The position numbers and the translations under genes were made by a program. Shown here one piece after another: positions 1 through 13,994 of a stretch of 64,000 nt of DNA (positions are counted from its first letter, which is position 1; every line of letters starts with the position of its first letter). The stretch covers positions 23,577,586 through 23,641,585 of the forward strand of contig CM041550.1 of the NCBI GenBank assembly GCA_023238725.1, given 5' to 3'. This DNA comes from Scortum barcoo. Lineage: Eukaryota > Chordata > Actinopteri > Centrarchiformes > Terapontidae. The notes beneath the pieces are model-generated. The model saw only the letters and a program-made list of their open reading frames with translations, made no database searches and was not told the origin of the DNA.

Positions 1-2830
1 ACACTGCTGTGGTTTGACAGAATGTTAGCTTGGAGACAATAGTCAACTAAGTGCCCCTCTCTGGTTATTTGTATTGGCCTGTGTTTTTTCAGCTGGACAG
101 CTGCAGTGTAACTTAACCTCCATGCACCTGGAATCCTTCACCAAGGGACACACAGACGTTGTGATGGCAGGCTCAGCACTGCACTGGGCACAGATTAGGG
201 GTTAAATGTTGGAAACTGTGCATTCCTGCTGAGAACCTTTTTTTTTCTTTTTCCAAGAGCTATTAGTTTAAACAACTAAACTGTTTTTAAATAAATCTGG
301 AGACGAAGGGGTAAGTTTCTGTTGGTTGAAGTGAGAATTAAGCTTTATCTGAAAATGTTGCACCTGCGTCAGCTGGATGTGAAATATTCCTACATTAGAT
401 AATTAATAGTTCCCAGGGAAAGAGACTGTTTATGGAGATACTTTAACTGTTGTGTATGGTAACAAATGTCAAAGAGTGGTTGGTAGAGGGCCTGTTTGCT
501 TGTCAAAGCCTGGTCGATACACAGTGATTAAACCAGGAGCTCCAAAGTTCTGAATCTTAATTTAGGATACAACTGACAATAGCATTCTAGCTAAGATCAC
601 CATCTTAGGTAGGCTCAGATGATTATACTTCAACAATCTAAAATCTAACATCTCACGCCAAACTGTATTTATCTGTATATTTGTCTGTATATATACACAT
701 ATTAATTTTCATTGAATTTGTACCAGCTTGAATTAGTTTACCCTGCTTGTGAGGCCCTACTTGACATCATACAAAAATGTGAGATGATTTTGACAGAATA
801 AGAAGTGGGCAAAAACACATATTGGAGAAAAGGTGGTTGGCAGCTCTGTTTCTCTGTCACTTCCTTTTAAAGGGTACTTTGATTTCAGAATAGTTTCAGA
901 ATAGTTTTCCTGCCATTTTTCAGGACATGATGATGAGAAATGAGAAACCAAAAGAAAACTGTGTGTTCCTCCAACCTTGAAGTGGAATCATTATTTTCAG
1001 ATTTTACGAGGAATTATTTACAGCCCAATATAGAGCACGCCACCACACAGGCAAGACAGAAAATGTTGTGAAACATAAGGATCGTATAAGGCTCATATGA
1101 ACATGATCTCTCATCATTTCATTATTCTGTGTCTATAATTGAAATGACAAGCTTAATGAGCTGTTAGGCTGGTGTCAATTTGTCTTCCTCCCTCGAGTCA
1201 TAACTGCTGGCATAACGTGTTGTTGCTCAGTGTCGGAATGTTGTAACCAAAAACAAAACTGTCTACAGACAAAACCAAAAGTATTTGTGTTCCAAAGCGT
1301 TAGACAGTAGACGTACAGAAACCTAAGCAAAAATCTTAAAGAATGCTGGTAAATAAGAGCGATGAGGATGCAAGACTACATGTTCATGTCAGCACAAGGC
1401 TCATACCCCACAGGTTTCACTGTAAGGCAGACTTCTGGCAGCCTTTACCTCTCACCTCCCATGATGCACTTCCACTTATGATCATGCAGTTGACTATGAG
1501 ATGACACATCATAATTAATTTGTGCGCTCTCTTCATGCAGAATGATTGAACGGTTTCACAGCCACCCAAACCTGAAGGAGCATCAGCATAATAAATCAAA
1601 GTTAGAAATGATTAATTTGAGGGGAAATAGTAATGAGGCTTACCATATCTGAGGGAAAGTAACATATGGAAAGTTACAAGGTTCAGCTAAAAGATTTATT
1701 TCTTTTTGGCAGAACATTTTCACTTGTTGTCATGCGAACTGCCACACAAGCTGCTAATGTTGTTAAAGACCAAATACTTCAGAAGTAGGAAGTGCTAAAC
1801 TTGCAGAAGCTGTTGTGACACCAGGCAGGTCTAAACTGCTGCTGTTGTTAGTTTCATTGCCGACAGGTGGAGCACACAGGGCAAAAAACATTTTTTTCAC
1901 CTTCATATACTAAGAAGCAAATAAAAAATCCTTTTGTTCAATTGTGTTTTGTTGAGAAGCATTACATGAATAACCTGTACTTAGAATGAGTCTAAACTGT
2001 TACAAAGAGCTATAAAATTTAGAGGACTGATTTGATTAAATACTGCTTACACACAAAGACATAGACATTAATTTTTATATAATACTGTTCATATGCATAG
2101 TTGTGCTTTATGAATTTCAGTCATTGTGGAACTGGATGCACATGCATTAATTCATTTTATTAATCAGTGTTTATGTTTGTTAATGTTAAACATTAGGTCT
2201 ATGATTTTGCTTTTGTAGCCACTATACTGATTGCTCATTGAAAATGTGTAACAATCTAATAAACAACCTTTTAGCATGTCAATTCTGTATATTTGTCTGA
2301 TGTTTTTTCTACATACCAGTTTAGGTTTGTAGGGCGTGCAATTTTTTCACCATAGACAGAGATACAAACCGTTCCACATCAGAGCTTTTGCAGTCACAAT
2401 ATATTTTGCATTTTCAGATGGCTTAGGTATGCAAATATACCTTTATCACATGTAAAACCTGGCCGCAAGCATCTATGTTGATTTTTTTTTTTTATTTAGA
2501 GACCGTTAACAGTCATTTTTTGGAAATGACAGAAAAAAGAGAAAACTATTGCCATTGCAGTGCAAAATAATTCCAGGAGCAGGTAATAGAGACTGATTAT
2601 ATATGAGAGTAAAGAGACTATAATTTCCCTTGTAAGCACTCCCAAAGGGCCAGCCTCATTGTAAATGTATTTTAGAGCTGTCACTGCCCTGTTGGGAACA
2701 CACAGGGTGCTGTGTACTTGTCAGATAATCCATTATTTTTTGTCAGGTCCATTTACCTCAGTTTGTCAGCTGTGATAATATCTGGTGAGAGATAGGTTTT
2801 GGGGGGGCAGGGAGATGGAGTTGCATCAGT

Positions 2831-2872
2831 CACCCCACCACAACCACCACCATCACCACCACCACCAGCAGC
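2831..2872. repeat. CCA/ACC-rich trinucleotide run
   Basis: Imperfect CCA trinucleotide array of about 42 bp, interrupted by single-base changes and ending in CAGCAG. It is not in a convincing reading frame. Confidence 0.75.
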
Positions 2873-3592
2873 CTTCTCAATAATGACAGGTGCATAGTTG
2901 ACCTTTCTCCGTACAATTTGGGATCAGATTGCGCTGTTCCAGCTCGCCATGTCTTTGCACTATGTGTTTAACCCTGTTAAACAGCTCTATCATGTTCATG
3001 GCAAATCGGGTTTTGCATTACACCAACTGCTGGCGATATACAATGGTATCCTTGACTCAGAGATTAGGAAGTGGTTTTAGCGATTTACCTCAAGCTCATT
3101 TTATTCATACAGCACATGGCAGTCTTTTCTGTGCACTGCAGAAAAAAAAGACTGTGGTTCACCATGATTAGGTGACTTGATCTTTCTACTGTAGACAAAC
3201 TGTAAACTTAAAGTAAGGATTCTGTGTTTCTAATTCTAATAGGATGTTTCCCCTTTTTCAGTATATCTACTTAAAACACAGCATTTCCTAAAATTAGAAG
3301 TAACAATCACAAAGTAGAGCTGAGTAGAGTTGTCCTGCAGCCATGTATTAAGAGCTTCAAATGGCTGTTTTTTTTCTTAACTGTTTACAAAAGTGGTGTG
3401 CACCAACAGCCAAGCACTGCCATTTAATTAGGAGTCCATTTCATGGCCGTCTGACATGCTGATAAAACTCTCCAAACAAATAGCCAGAGTGTCTCCAGCA
3501 GCCTGACTGTGTAATTGAGGGTTTTTTTAATGCAACCCCACTTGGCAAAGGTACCCATAATCTCTCTCTCTCCCTCTCAGACACTCACAAGC

Positions 3593-3593
<1 letters not shown>

Positions 3594-3651
<58 letters not shown>
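3594..3651. repeat. (CA)n(TA)n compound microsatellite
   Basis: About 18 CA units run directly into about 10 TA units. Reading frames across it on both strands, which give Thr-His or Cys-Val and Tyr-Ile repeats, are artefacts of the array. Such loci are usually length-polymorphic. Confidence 0.97.
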
Positions 3652-5298
3652 TTGTAAACAGAGCATCCAGCTGATTCAATTTAGAGAACAGTTGTTTTAG
3701 CTTCTGCACCATGTTTGTGGAAGAAACTCAATCCCCAGTGCCCTCTGACGTGGGGACTGTGTTAGCCAAGGTTTTCTTTTAGAAATTTAAGTCATGAATT
3801 TAATCACTGTAAGCATGACAAAACTCTCTGAGTCTTCCTTCTGCTATGACCTTAGACAATGGTTGGATACTGTCACTGTCATAAGCTGACCTGCCACCGA
3901 TTTGCTTACAAATGGTAACACAGCTCAGTATTTGTTTTGTTTTAAGTGTCTGGTACATGTAGAAGCTTCAAGACCAATAAGCTGTCTAAATGTCTAGGTT
4001 TGGTAAACTGATAAATGATTGACTTGTATCAGTAATTTCATGTAGTCTTATTCAGTATTGCTCATTATAGCAGGTTTAGGTTTCAGACCCAGTTGGCTAG
4101 CCATGCTAAAAACATTAATGTGGGTCTTTGGATCTTTTTTCTGGAGAATGTGCTGGTTTTACACAACATGCTTTCATACACATATAGAACAGCCCTGTGA
4201 CTGTTGTACCTCTCCACCAGACTACAACAGGACAGATTCAGTGAGGGCCGGTGAGTTGCAGCTGATGACAGTCAGCTGGAGTGGCAGTGATCCTTCACAG
4301 ATATTACATTTCTTAAAGATACATACATTTACATTTGGAAATGTAGGAGCATAGGAAATAAACATAGAAATAGAACAGAGAAAGAGATATTTTCAGAACA
4401 GAATAACAAATGAAGAAATAAACAGATCGTCCATTACAGCTAAACAACATCTCTAACTTTATTTTTTTTTAAAGGGCCTACACCCTTTTACTGACTATGC
4501 TCCTTTCATGAAGACTGTGTGGGTGTGTAAAAGAAAAGTGGAATTTTTGACCACATGTAGCACTATAGATCAATGTTTTCAAGAGTCCTTGTTTTGTTGG
4601 TGTTTCACATACATGTAAAAGGGCATAGTTTAATAGTGCATGTAAATACAACTTTGTTGTAAAAAAATACCCTTTAAGGTACCTACCTAACTATTAGTTA
4701 GAAAATTTGTAACTCAGAGTAATGAAAGTTCAAATCACACTGGTCATCAGTTAAAACTGTGCGTGAGTGTTAAACCTTTTGGGCACATGTGGAAACATTA
4801 CCTGTTTCCACATTACCAAATACACATTCACCACTGAGACATAGCACCTTGCAGATTTGGGGTCTTTTATTGTTCACCATGTACTTTTCTTTTTTGGTCG
4901 TAACACAAATTTCTCTATTAGTCATGTGATGCAGTTGCAAAATTGCAAAAAATGAATGAAATTGAATAATATAATTAGAAGTGGGCAGTTTAAGCCAACA
5001 GAAAACAATTCAGCAGAGGGTAGAACAAATGAAAGACCAAAAACTCTTGATGATGAAATATGATGAAATAATGCATCAAACCAAAATGGCTTCAGTGGAA
5101 ACATGGATGATGTTCAGCTAGACATGTAAACAGTGACATGTGATATCTTTTAAAAACACGTACATGAGAACACTGTGTGTTTCACTGTGTTTGTTTTTAT
5201 GGGCTGACATCCTAGGAAGCAGAAAAGAGAGAACCTAAAAACAAAGAATCAAAAGGACAAAATGTAACAAAGAGGAAAAAAGGGGAGGATGGTAAGAG

Positions 5299-5564
5299 CT
5301 ACAGTAGACAGAGTGAAAAATAGTAAGATCGAAAGAAAGAGGGACTGCAGCCCTGAATCAGAGGTATCGTATTCATCCTAGTCCTGACAGAGACTCCTCT
5401 CCAGGTTGAATAGGTCCATTGTTTGGACAAGGCCTCCATGACACAGGCCATTTCATTACAGAGTGAGCCCAGGCGCAGGGAGTAGATGGTGGTTGCAATG
5501 TAACCCCCCGCTTCCCCCTCCTCTCTCTTGTCAAAGAGCTCCATTCTCTTCCCCTCAGGGCTAC
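5299..5564 (-). CDS. Unrecognised candidate coding exon
   Basis: On the minus strand a plausible splice acceptor (pyrimidine-rich tract ending ATGCAG, AG at 5566-5565) is followed by an open frame that runs to a TAG at 5301-5299. The first 60 or so codons favour G or C in the third position, and the predicted peptide looks globular, with MELFDKREEGEAGGYIATTI followed by a Leu/Met/Cys-rich helix-like segment ending near KQWTYSTW. The last 30 residues look less coding-like. If real, the exon opens in phase 1. I do not recognise the protein family and see no partner exon nearby, so it may be the terminal exon of a gene with very large introns, or chance. A second frame is also open over the same bases. 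Confidence 0.33.
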
Positions 5565-6157
5565 CTGCATGAGTAGGAAGACAGCCATAGGGGCGACGCA
5601 CTCTCAAAAACAAACAGCCACCCTCCATCACAGCAACAGACAGAGGAGATCTGTCTTTCAGTGTAGAGACATAAGGTAACCTATTAGTCTCTGATGTAAT
5701 ATGCCACGTCTCTCCTGTGACTTAGAAAGCTTCAGGAGTTGGTTAAAATATGTCACAAAGTCACCATCTCTGTGTCTTTGTCTTTTTTCACCGGCGCACA
5801 CACAGAGTGCACTTTATAATACTTAGATTACAACCTGTGTATACTTGTATAGCAGCCGAAAATGTTTTAAAGGACAGGTTATGATATTTTAGCCCAGTCT
5901 GCCTTAACACAACACTCACATACTTTACAGCATATACTGTATGAAAGAGTTATTGGTCATTGTAATGTAGGGCTACAACCAGAGTCTTGTTTCAAATGTA
6001 CTCACTACAAAACTAAGTGTGATGGAAACAGAAAAGGACAGAGCCGCACAACTCATTTCAGTTTGCTGTTCAGTTGCTCGCAGCTCTGGTGTTGAATAGC
6101 AAAGTCAGATAAACTAGTAAAAATTTCCTCTACTGCCATCCCATGTGACTGACTCTT

Positions 6158-6194
6158 CAGCTGGTCACGCTGTCAGCTGTCAGCTGTCCAGCTG
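6158..6194. promoter_or_regulatory. Cluster of four CAGCTG E-boxes
   Basis: Four palindromic CAGCTG hexamers start at 6158, 6174, 6181 and 6189, within 37 bp. CAGCTG is the E-box bound by basic helix-loop-helix dimers of the MyoD, NHLH or AP-4 type. Three of the four lie in a short tandem arrangement of GTCAGCT. No promoter or gene is visible next to it, so a distal enhancer role is only inferred. It could equally be a short tandem duplication. Confidence 0.4.
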
Positions 6195-7167
6195 TAAATA
6201 ATGCTTTTTAGTATTTATGAACATGAAAGATATCGATGCGTGACAAATGAATATACAGAAGTCCTCCCTCCTCCTCCCTGAGGCGAGGCCTTGACCTGAA
6301 GTGCTGACTCTGAATATTCAGATTCTTCTGTAATCATTCCTCTTCTCCATACTGACCATGCAGTGATCCCTTCCTTGCATGGCTGTTCTCTAAAGGCCTT
6401 TTTATACCAGTATTTAAAACGGCAAATTTTCATGGCAAATCAATCAATTTAATTGCCATGGTCAGTGGATTTGCTCGCAGGGGCTTTCCCAGCAAGTTCA
6501 ACTGTGGTGAACTGTGACGTAAAATGGACTAAATGAGAAGTGATGAACAGGACTGGATGTCCAAAATGTCAAAACATTATTATAGCGGTGTTGCATTGTC
6601 CGCCTTTATTTAAGCCTCGTCTCTAAAAAAGAGGCACGGTTAAAGAAGAATCTGTGGTATTATTTGGTAAAAATGAGGTTCTGTCCTAAGAACAAAATAC
6701 CAGAGAGCGTAACCAACCCGATGCAGAGAAAATAGAAAAGACACTCAAAGAGCTATTGTGACCAAGTGAAGCTAGCATGGTAACAGCTTGCTTGCACGTA
6801 AACCAGCTGCAGTGGTTGTGAGTAGTTCCAAAGTCATCAAACCTCACTACCCATTCTGCAAGAACGCACAGATGAACTTAGCTGGCGCGCTGTGTGGCGT
6901 GAGTCTGCCTCTCAAAAATGGAAGAGGAAATCCATCTTGTTGTAATCCATCCATCTTGTACTTGTTCTGCGCAAACAAAGCCTTCTCAAGTTCAACCAAA
7001 GCTAACATGAGTCTGCGTGAGTCAAATCAGGTGGATGTCTTCAAAGTTATGGTCATTTTAGTTCAACAGTGTTGCATGTCTGAGCTGAGGCAGAGGTATA
7101 CATCTTTGCAGGCCTGTAGGTTCATTGCTGGCAAACAATACCCCACACACGACAGCCAGGACGCAGA

Positions 7168-7193
7168 TAGACATTAGACATTAGACATTAGAC
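7168..7193. repeat. 7-bp tandem repeat (TAGACAT)
   Basis: The unit TAGACAT is repeated about 3.7 times without error. Confidence 0.9.
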
Positions 7194-10100
7194 TCAGACT
7201 GCTGAAGCCTCACATTAGTTTTGGCTGAATACATTTTAGCATGAAATCAAGTTTCTTACAGTGTTAATTCATGGCTAGGATGGGCAGGAAGAAGGAATCC
7301 AGCCACCAATATCTCTTTCAAATTGGGGAGTATTGGATGAAGGTGGACTGAAAATCAGAACCTATCCATTAAGGCTGATTACCTTGAATATTTGGGGTTC
7401 AAACTTGCACTTACCCAACAAGTCTTCATGTGTCTGTCCTAAACTCATGAACACCAGAGAAAAACCTTTGCTTGCACTCTGAGCTGATTACACCCACTTC
7501 CTACTATAATAAGCAATTTCATGTTATTAATGATAAACACTGAATGTTCTTGCCGGGTTCCTTGGCTCAGTTACAGCAGCGTGGTCAATGACACAGAGGT
7601 CCATTAACTCTGTTTCCTTGGTGTTAACTTGAGGTTATGAGCATCCAGCCTCCAGCTCCCATCAGCAATTACAGTATTATCTCCCAGTTTTGCAGATACA
7701 GGCCCAGTCAAAGTTTGTCCCTCTGTCCACCCTTCTTCAAACTTTCTCTTTTTCTTGTTCTCTCTCCTGCTCATCCCCTCCCTTCCCTCTGCGGTCTCTC
7801 CGACCTCCCAGTGAACTCATGTGGCTACTCAGAGCTGTGCCTGTGTTATTGGAAACACCCCTCCAATACTCTTATTAGCCACGATGTAAAGATGATAGGT
7901 TGTGCTTTGTTTGGATATCCATTTCCAATCGCAGGTCATGATTGGTGAGAGCAGCCCGAGATGATGGGTTTGCTGTTGGATACTGCCAAAAAGAAAAACA
8001 AAAGTAGGAGGGAGAGGGAACAGAAGAAGAGGGGCAAACAAGGAAAGATGGAGAGAAAATTATCCAGTGAGCAAAGACAGTAACAATGGCTTTCATAATA
8101 TGTAAAAGTGTAAAACAGCCAAATATATTTGTTTAGAAAAGCAGAAAAGCTGATGCTGGGAAGTGTCAAGTTAATGTAAACTAGAAGGAAAATTAGGAAA
8201 ATTAAGAATATTAGGATGAAGCGAGGACCACTAAAGGCACAACCCAGTCAGTATCAGAGAAAAAAAAGAAAGATTATGTAGATGAGAGGTGAAGATACTA
8301 ACAGGTATTCCACAGGTAGGAGCAACAAGGTGGAGCCACAAACAATGTGATTGTGAGAGGAGTTCTAAGCTTGGTCTGCAGCGGTCTATGACAACGTTCT
8401 AGTTCACATTCCACATAGAATCTGGAACGTGAATGTGGAATATATTTTGTTTTTATGTCACCTTGTATAAAATACAACCATACTTCCAATGCAGCGTAGT
8501 TGCATGAGTGAAATTTCTGCTCTGCTAGCAGGTATTTTAGCTACAGAAGGGTGGAGTTGAGGAGCTGAGCTTCCAGGAAACTCACTGGGATGACACATTA
8601 GGGTGAGTATATGCACATGTATGTTTCAGTTAGTATGGACAACAGGCACGGACATGAATGCATATGTGTAAATGTGACTAAGTGCATATTTCATGTATGT
8701 TGCTGTGTGGATATACATATGTGCTGAATGTGAAAACAAATCCAAGTCTCTCTCTCTAATCCAAGCGCTCAGACTTCATAATATGAGGTGGTGTTGGAGG
8801 GACTATGGGTGTGTTTGGCTTGACCAGGTGAAGGAACGAGGACATGCCCTCACCAGGTCGATAGCACTTCTCAAATAACAGCAGGGTTGGGCCTGCTCCT
8901 TTGCTAACCCATTTCCATTGCGATCTTTAAAAAAGCGATAAATGCCTGGTTACCTCAGTACTGGTAAAAACCTCTGAGTAAAAATCTCTGCTTTGGAAAG
9001 AAAATGCATCGAGTTCCACAAGCGTGTTTCTCTTGATGCTTCTGGCCACCAGCAAACCCAAGTGAATCGCTAACTAGTTCTTGCTATAATAAATCTTTTC
9101 AGATGGTATAAGGACTTCAAAATCCACAAGTCTCAGCTCAGCCCAGTATAAAATAAATGTATCTGCAAGGTGAATGCCTAATGACAGCAGAAGGATTTGT
9201 ACATACATTTGAACCTTTTCATAGCATTTTGATTTTAATTAGAAAAATATATAATTAGTGGCTCATGTATAGTCCCACTATACCCCAACATGCTTCAGCT
9301 ACCTCTATTTTCCTACATTACTTCAATTTACTGAAAAAATACGACTCAACCGTTGAGTTGTTGGTTAGTACATGAAGACTTAATAATAGAAAATTGGATA
9401 TCAGGCATAACATTCTGTTCTCAAATCCTGAAGGCAGCGGTTGAATGTTTGTGTTTCTTTTCAAGAAATCAACAGTTCATTCATCAGTGTGGTTTCACTT
9501 CTGTTATTGTGGAATAAGCAAATATCCACTCATGACCAAAATCAAGCTTAACTTCACTCTGCTTGCAGTGTGCAAATGTGGAGACAGCACTGGTAACAGC
9601 ACTAGTTGTCCCTGCCAGCTGAGGAGGGAGAGTGATGTGTTATTGAGTACAATGTGTGCTGTCAGTGACCAACTCAGAAAGTCTCTGTCCAGCAGACGAT
9701 TGATCGCAGCATGGGTGTCACATGTCAGTAAGAAACAATGAGGACACAGAGAAGCTCCTGGAAGCTAAAATATAGACTCTGAAACCTGACATTTTGTTCT
9801 CTTTGGTTTACATATTTGTCCTATTACACTCCCTCTCTATACTCATTGCTAATTAGTTTCAAGAGTGATTTTCCCTTTTTGAGAAAGCCAAAATGTATGT
9901 AATTTGGTGAGCACTTACACAAGCTTGACAGCATGATGGAAACGATTCAGGTACAATTTGGAGAGCCGCAGTGATAGCCAAAGCATCAGAAGTGTCATTA
10001 TCACATTTCTTGAGCTGCACAGGGCCGAAAGTAAAAAGCAAGGAAGGTTAAAAAAAAAAAAGTTTAGGACAGTAGAGGGGGCAACACGTAAGGCATCTCT

Positions 10101-13100
10101 CCGTAGGTTTGAAATTACAAAGGGTCTTGGTCATATATCAGTGAGATAAGGACCACACACAGTATCAGATGGGGGAGGAATAGCTCATACTACCAAGAGG
10201 AAAAGTCAGCCAGCCCATAACGCCCTGAAACATATGAGCTGCGCTGTTTGATCAGGGGACCGTGGCCAATCGGGATGAATGATGCAGAACTGAATGGAGA
10301 GTGAACTTGTACATTCATCTCCATGAACAGTGCACGCCTTGTGTACTCTGAATCATTTTCACTCGCCAAAGACATTAAACAGCTAAAGGCTTTTCTAAAG
10401 GCAATATATGTTTAGCAGATGACACATTAGACTTCACACGTGCCTATTAGACAGAGCCTCATCCATAGTGCCAGAGCGGACCCCGGTACAATTTCAAATA
10501 AGAGTGGAATATCCCAACCATTTGAACCATATCTGCAGAAAAAGGCCTGATTTCCATCAGTGGAATGTAAGATTGGTGGGCTGAGGCTGCAGGGGTGACG
10601 TGATGTACTTTATCCACGGGTCATTTACTTTGATTCCCCCCTGACTCACCAAGTCTACAATATGAGTAAGCTCATTTGGGGACCACAGGGATACATCACA
10701 ATTCAAGCAGTGAGCCATTATGCATGATGTGTTATGTTGCATGTCATTGAATTTCTTTTGGAAAACCCTTCCCAAGCACTTCCCAAATGTCAAGGTCTTT
10801 TTCTCCTCTCCACCTGAGAAGTCCTGTGTGTCACGTTTAAAAGCCAAACAATTGAAACCAAAAATATTTCATTAGATTACCATTTCATTTTGTCTGTACA
10901 GAGAATTGCCATAAAGCCCTGTGAGAAAAACACTTAACCTGTGTTTGCTCCAGGTTTGCCTCAGCATGTCAAATACAAATAGTCAGATGGTAGCATAGAC
11001 ATAGCTGAAGGCAGCCCAGTACATCACAACCTACAGGCCACTGCCACTGAATTATACGTGTTTATACAACTTCATAAAACACATTAAACAAATATGTTTG
11101 GGAACTAATGGGCACCAGGGAGATTTCCTAATACCACATAATTTAGGGTAAAAACAACTTTTCAGCATATTTCACATAACTTCCCTTCACCCCTCTGGGG
11201 TTCACGGTTTTGTAAGAATCATAAAATATCATGGGGTATTTAGGGTAAGTCCAAGGACTCCAAGAACCCTAACAAACAAGTCATGAGAATACACAAAGAA
11301 GAATGAATGATGGTGGAAGAGTTCACATGTCATAGAGGCAATCCAACTTTTTTTGCTTTATATTCAGTGATGTTCTTTCCACGCCCTGGTCTTCTGCATG
11401 TGAGAATTGACATGCATGCCATGGAACACAGATTAGGACAAGAGCATTACAACAAAGTCAATCTGAAAATGATTGGAGGCCTGTGTCCCAATAAAAATGT
11501 GAGGTAAAGACATTTCCATCCTGCTGCTGTGATGGACACACGACGCAGTGCACACACCCTGAACTGATAATTCAGGATTCACTTGTTGCTAGTTGGAACA
11601 GACAAGGCAGCCAAGTTTAGAATTCTTTTAAAGTTGTCTCACTCATAGTTGTCTCACAGGAGTTTTGACTCCTGGTTGCCAGGGTGGGGCTCCATCTTAT
11701 CATTAGAGATTCCTGCAACAACCATCATTCCCAACATCAGTCCTGAACATTCCTGGTGGAAACCTGTCGCTGAGCTAATCAGGTGGCTTAGACAGTGTTT
11801 GATAGGATTTCCCTAGGGCTGAGATCAGGGCAAGGACCAAATTATGGCACTAAATCTCTCAAATGCAAGTCCCTGCAGAGAGCCTGGCTGTAAGACTGGG
11901 GGAGCGTTTTCGGAGCCTCTCCAGGAAATTCCGCATGCACAATTTGTCTTTGTAACAGGAGAGCTGGCACGGCCCTCGGCTTAAGGATGTCATGACCGGA
12001 CCAACTTAGCACGCAGCAGAAGTGCTTATTGCGCATTGTATACTCATTCCTGACACAGGGGAGCCTGGCGTGGCTCACATCCCGGTGATCAGACTCGAGC
12101 TTTTTCTCACCACAACAGTTTGTAAGGGACCTGGTGAATTTCCACAAACCTCAGCATGAACTCTACCACTTAACCATGAGAGACTCCTCATTTTGGGAGA
12201 GGCCAGACTCTGATGAACACTGGGAAGAAAGAAAGAGGAAAAAAGAACGACAGGAAAATGGAAAACAGGGCTGGCACTTCCAGCAGGTTTATTTGAGGCC
12301 GTGACAGTGAGCCTTTGGAAAAGGAATGGCGTCTAAAGCCGGGTCTACAGATGGGCGGTCGGTACACAAAAGGGGTCGTGACAAGTAGACATGGCATGTC
12401 AAAGCCCCCACTCTTCTTCTCTGGAGTCTAGGAGATAAAGGAAGGAAAAAATCTGATTATTTTACTCTCTGGATCCCTGAACTCAGTGAGGCAGAGTGAA
12501 GACAGTGCCTGGGAACAATTTGTCCAGCCATTATCTCAATCCATTAAGGATGAGAACTGCAGGCCATGCTCCGGGTCTGATGTTACATCTTGAAGATGAA
12601 AAGAGGATTTCTGAAGTGCTTTATTTCTAGATCATCATCTCTTTTTTCTCTTTCTGTATTTTACTTGCTGATAGGATATCTTAGCAGAAAAACACTCACT
12701 TTTGGTTCCACCTGCCTCTACCTCTGCACATCTGTGTGTGTTGTATTTGGGCAAAATATAAATCCACTATAAGATCATAGGTTTTAATCTTTACTGTCAT
12801 TTTCTGTATTTTTCAGTATTTGTACTGACCATACTATAAAGACACAGAGCGCACACATTATTTTATACATTATATATATTATTTAGCAAAATAAAAGGTT
12901 TGAAATTAATATTAAAGATATCACTATAAAAGAAAATACTAGGTCTTGGTTTTGCTAGGTCTCTTTCACAAAGACATACTATAAGGGCCACAGAAATCAT
13001 GCAGAGAAGCTGTTTAACTGGGGTTTGGTGTTCCACCAAATTTAAGTGATGGCCGTACATGACAGGAACAAAGCAGAACCCTGAATGTGGTTCTTTACTT

Positions 13101-13269
13101 TGTTGTTTGACACAATCTGACTTGGCTCTTACAGGGAATCAAGCTGAGCTGACCCTTCATGACATCAGAGTGGCTTTGTAACATCTCAACAGTGACTGAG
13201 GAGGAAGCTCACAGGCAGTGGTGTTGGGTTTCATCAAAGGACAAATCCAGAACATGAAAGCAGACTGTA

Positions 13270-13490
13270 TTGTTACTTCTGCCAGTGAGGTTATATTTTT
13301 GGCTCTTTTTGTATATTTGTTTGTCTGTTAATTGGCGGGATATCTCAACAAGTCAACAGCCACACAGCCATGCCAGCGACTCTTTGTGACTATACTTGCA
13401 CTATGCTTTGAAGAAATGCTAACGTCAGTACGCTAACATTTCACAATAACAAATAAACATACTGATATTTAGCACGTATAATTTTTACAA
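13270..13490. repeat. Decayed interspersed repeat typical of fish
   Basis: Two stretches resemble very common teleost repeats. At about 13275-13345 there is the 'TTCTGCCA-GTGAGGTTATATTTTTGGC' type of sequence followed by GTTTGTCTG. At about 13418-13480 there is the GCTAAC / CGCTAACATTT / TTTAGCACGTATAAT type. Both are probably non-autonomous DNA-transposon remnants. The match is from memory and the copy is degenerate, so no family name is given. Confidence 0.35.
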
Positions 13491-13994
13491 TGGGCACAAT
13501 TTGGATAATGTTTAATCCCTATAATTTTAGCACATAAACGACAAATTAGTGGTAATTATCACAAAGTCCAAAGTAGATTCAGCCATATGGTCGTGCTATC
13601 CTCTGAAAACCAATTGCAGTCCCTGGAACCTGGAATCTAGAATATTTCAATATAGACCAAAGCAGTGGACAGATAAACATTTGCCAATGCTACAATCATG
13701 ACGTTCATATGACTAAGAACTACTGAAGAGATTTCAGCGGCTCTTGGTGAAAAGTGAGGCCACAGGAGGAAAAAAATACAGAGTAATATTAGATGCAGAA
13801 AGAATCACCATGTGGCTATTTATGGCATGCACATGACTCCTTCAGCCAACATTTTTTATCTTTATGGGCCTTGTCCAATGGATAAAACAGGTTGTCCATT
13901 GTCCACATTATTCATTTGCTTCAAAAATTCCACACTGATTTCTGCAAGTGGTCGCCAGATTCTTGTAGACAAAGTCAGTATATCTGTTAAATTG

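Larger units (their letters stand above)
1..5290. other. Non-coding DNA, no gene recognised
   Basis: I see no supported gene here. Open frames are short, start at random ATGs and lack domain motifs or convincing splice context. The stretch holds small simple repeats (a CCA-rich run and a CA/TA microsatellite, listed separately) and several T or A runs. The block around 3410-3530 is less repetitive and could be conserved non-coding DNA, but that needs alignment to other fish genomes. Confidence 0.6.
5640..13269. other. Non-coding DNA, no gene recognised
   Basis: Unique-looking AT-rich sequence with no supported gene. Open frames such as 6788-7177 (plus) and 11842-12147 (minus) have neither domain motifs nor coding-like composition. 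It contains the E-box cluster and a 7-bp tandem repeat listed separately. Confidence 0.6.

Noticed and set aside
3515..3712. Overlapping open frames on both strands with Thr-His and Cys-Val/Tyr-Ile repeats
   Set aside because: They are translations of the (CA)n(TA)n microsatellite.
6788..7177. 129-codon open frame, plus strand
   Set aside because: No motif, and it ends in the TAGACAT tandem repeat; composition is like the non-coding flanks.
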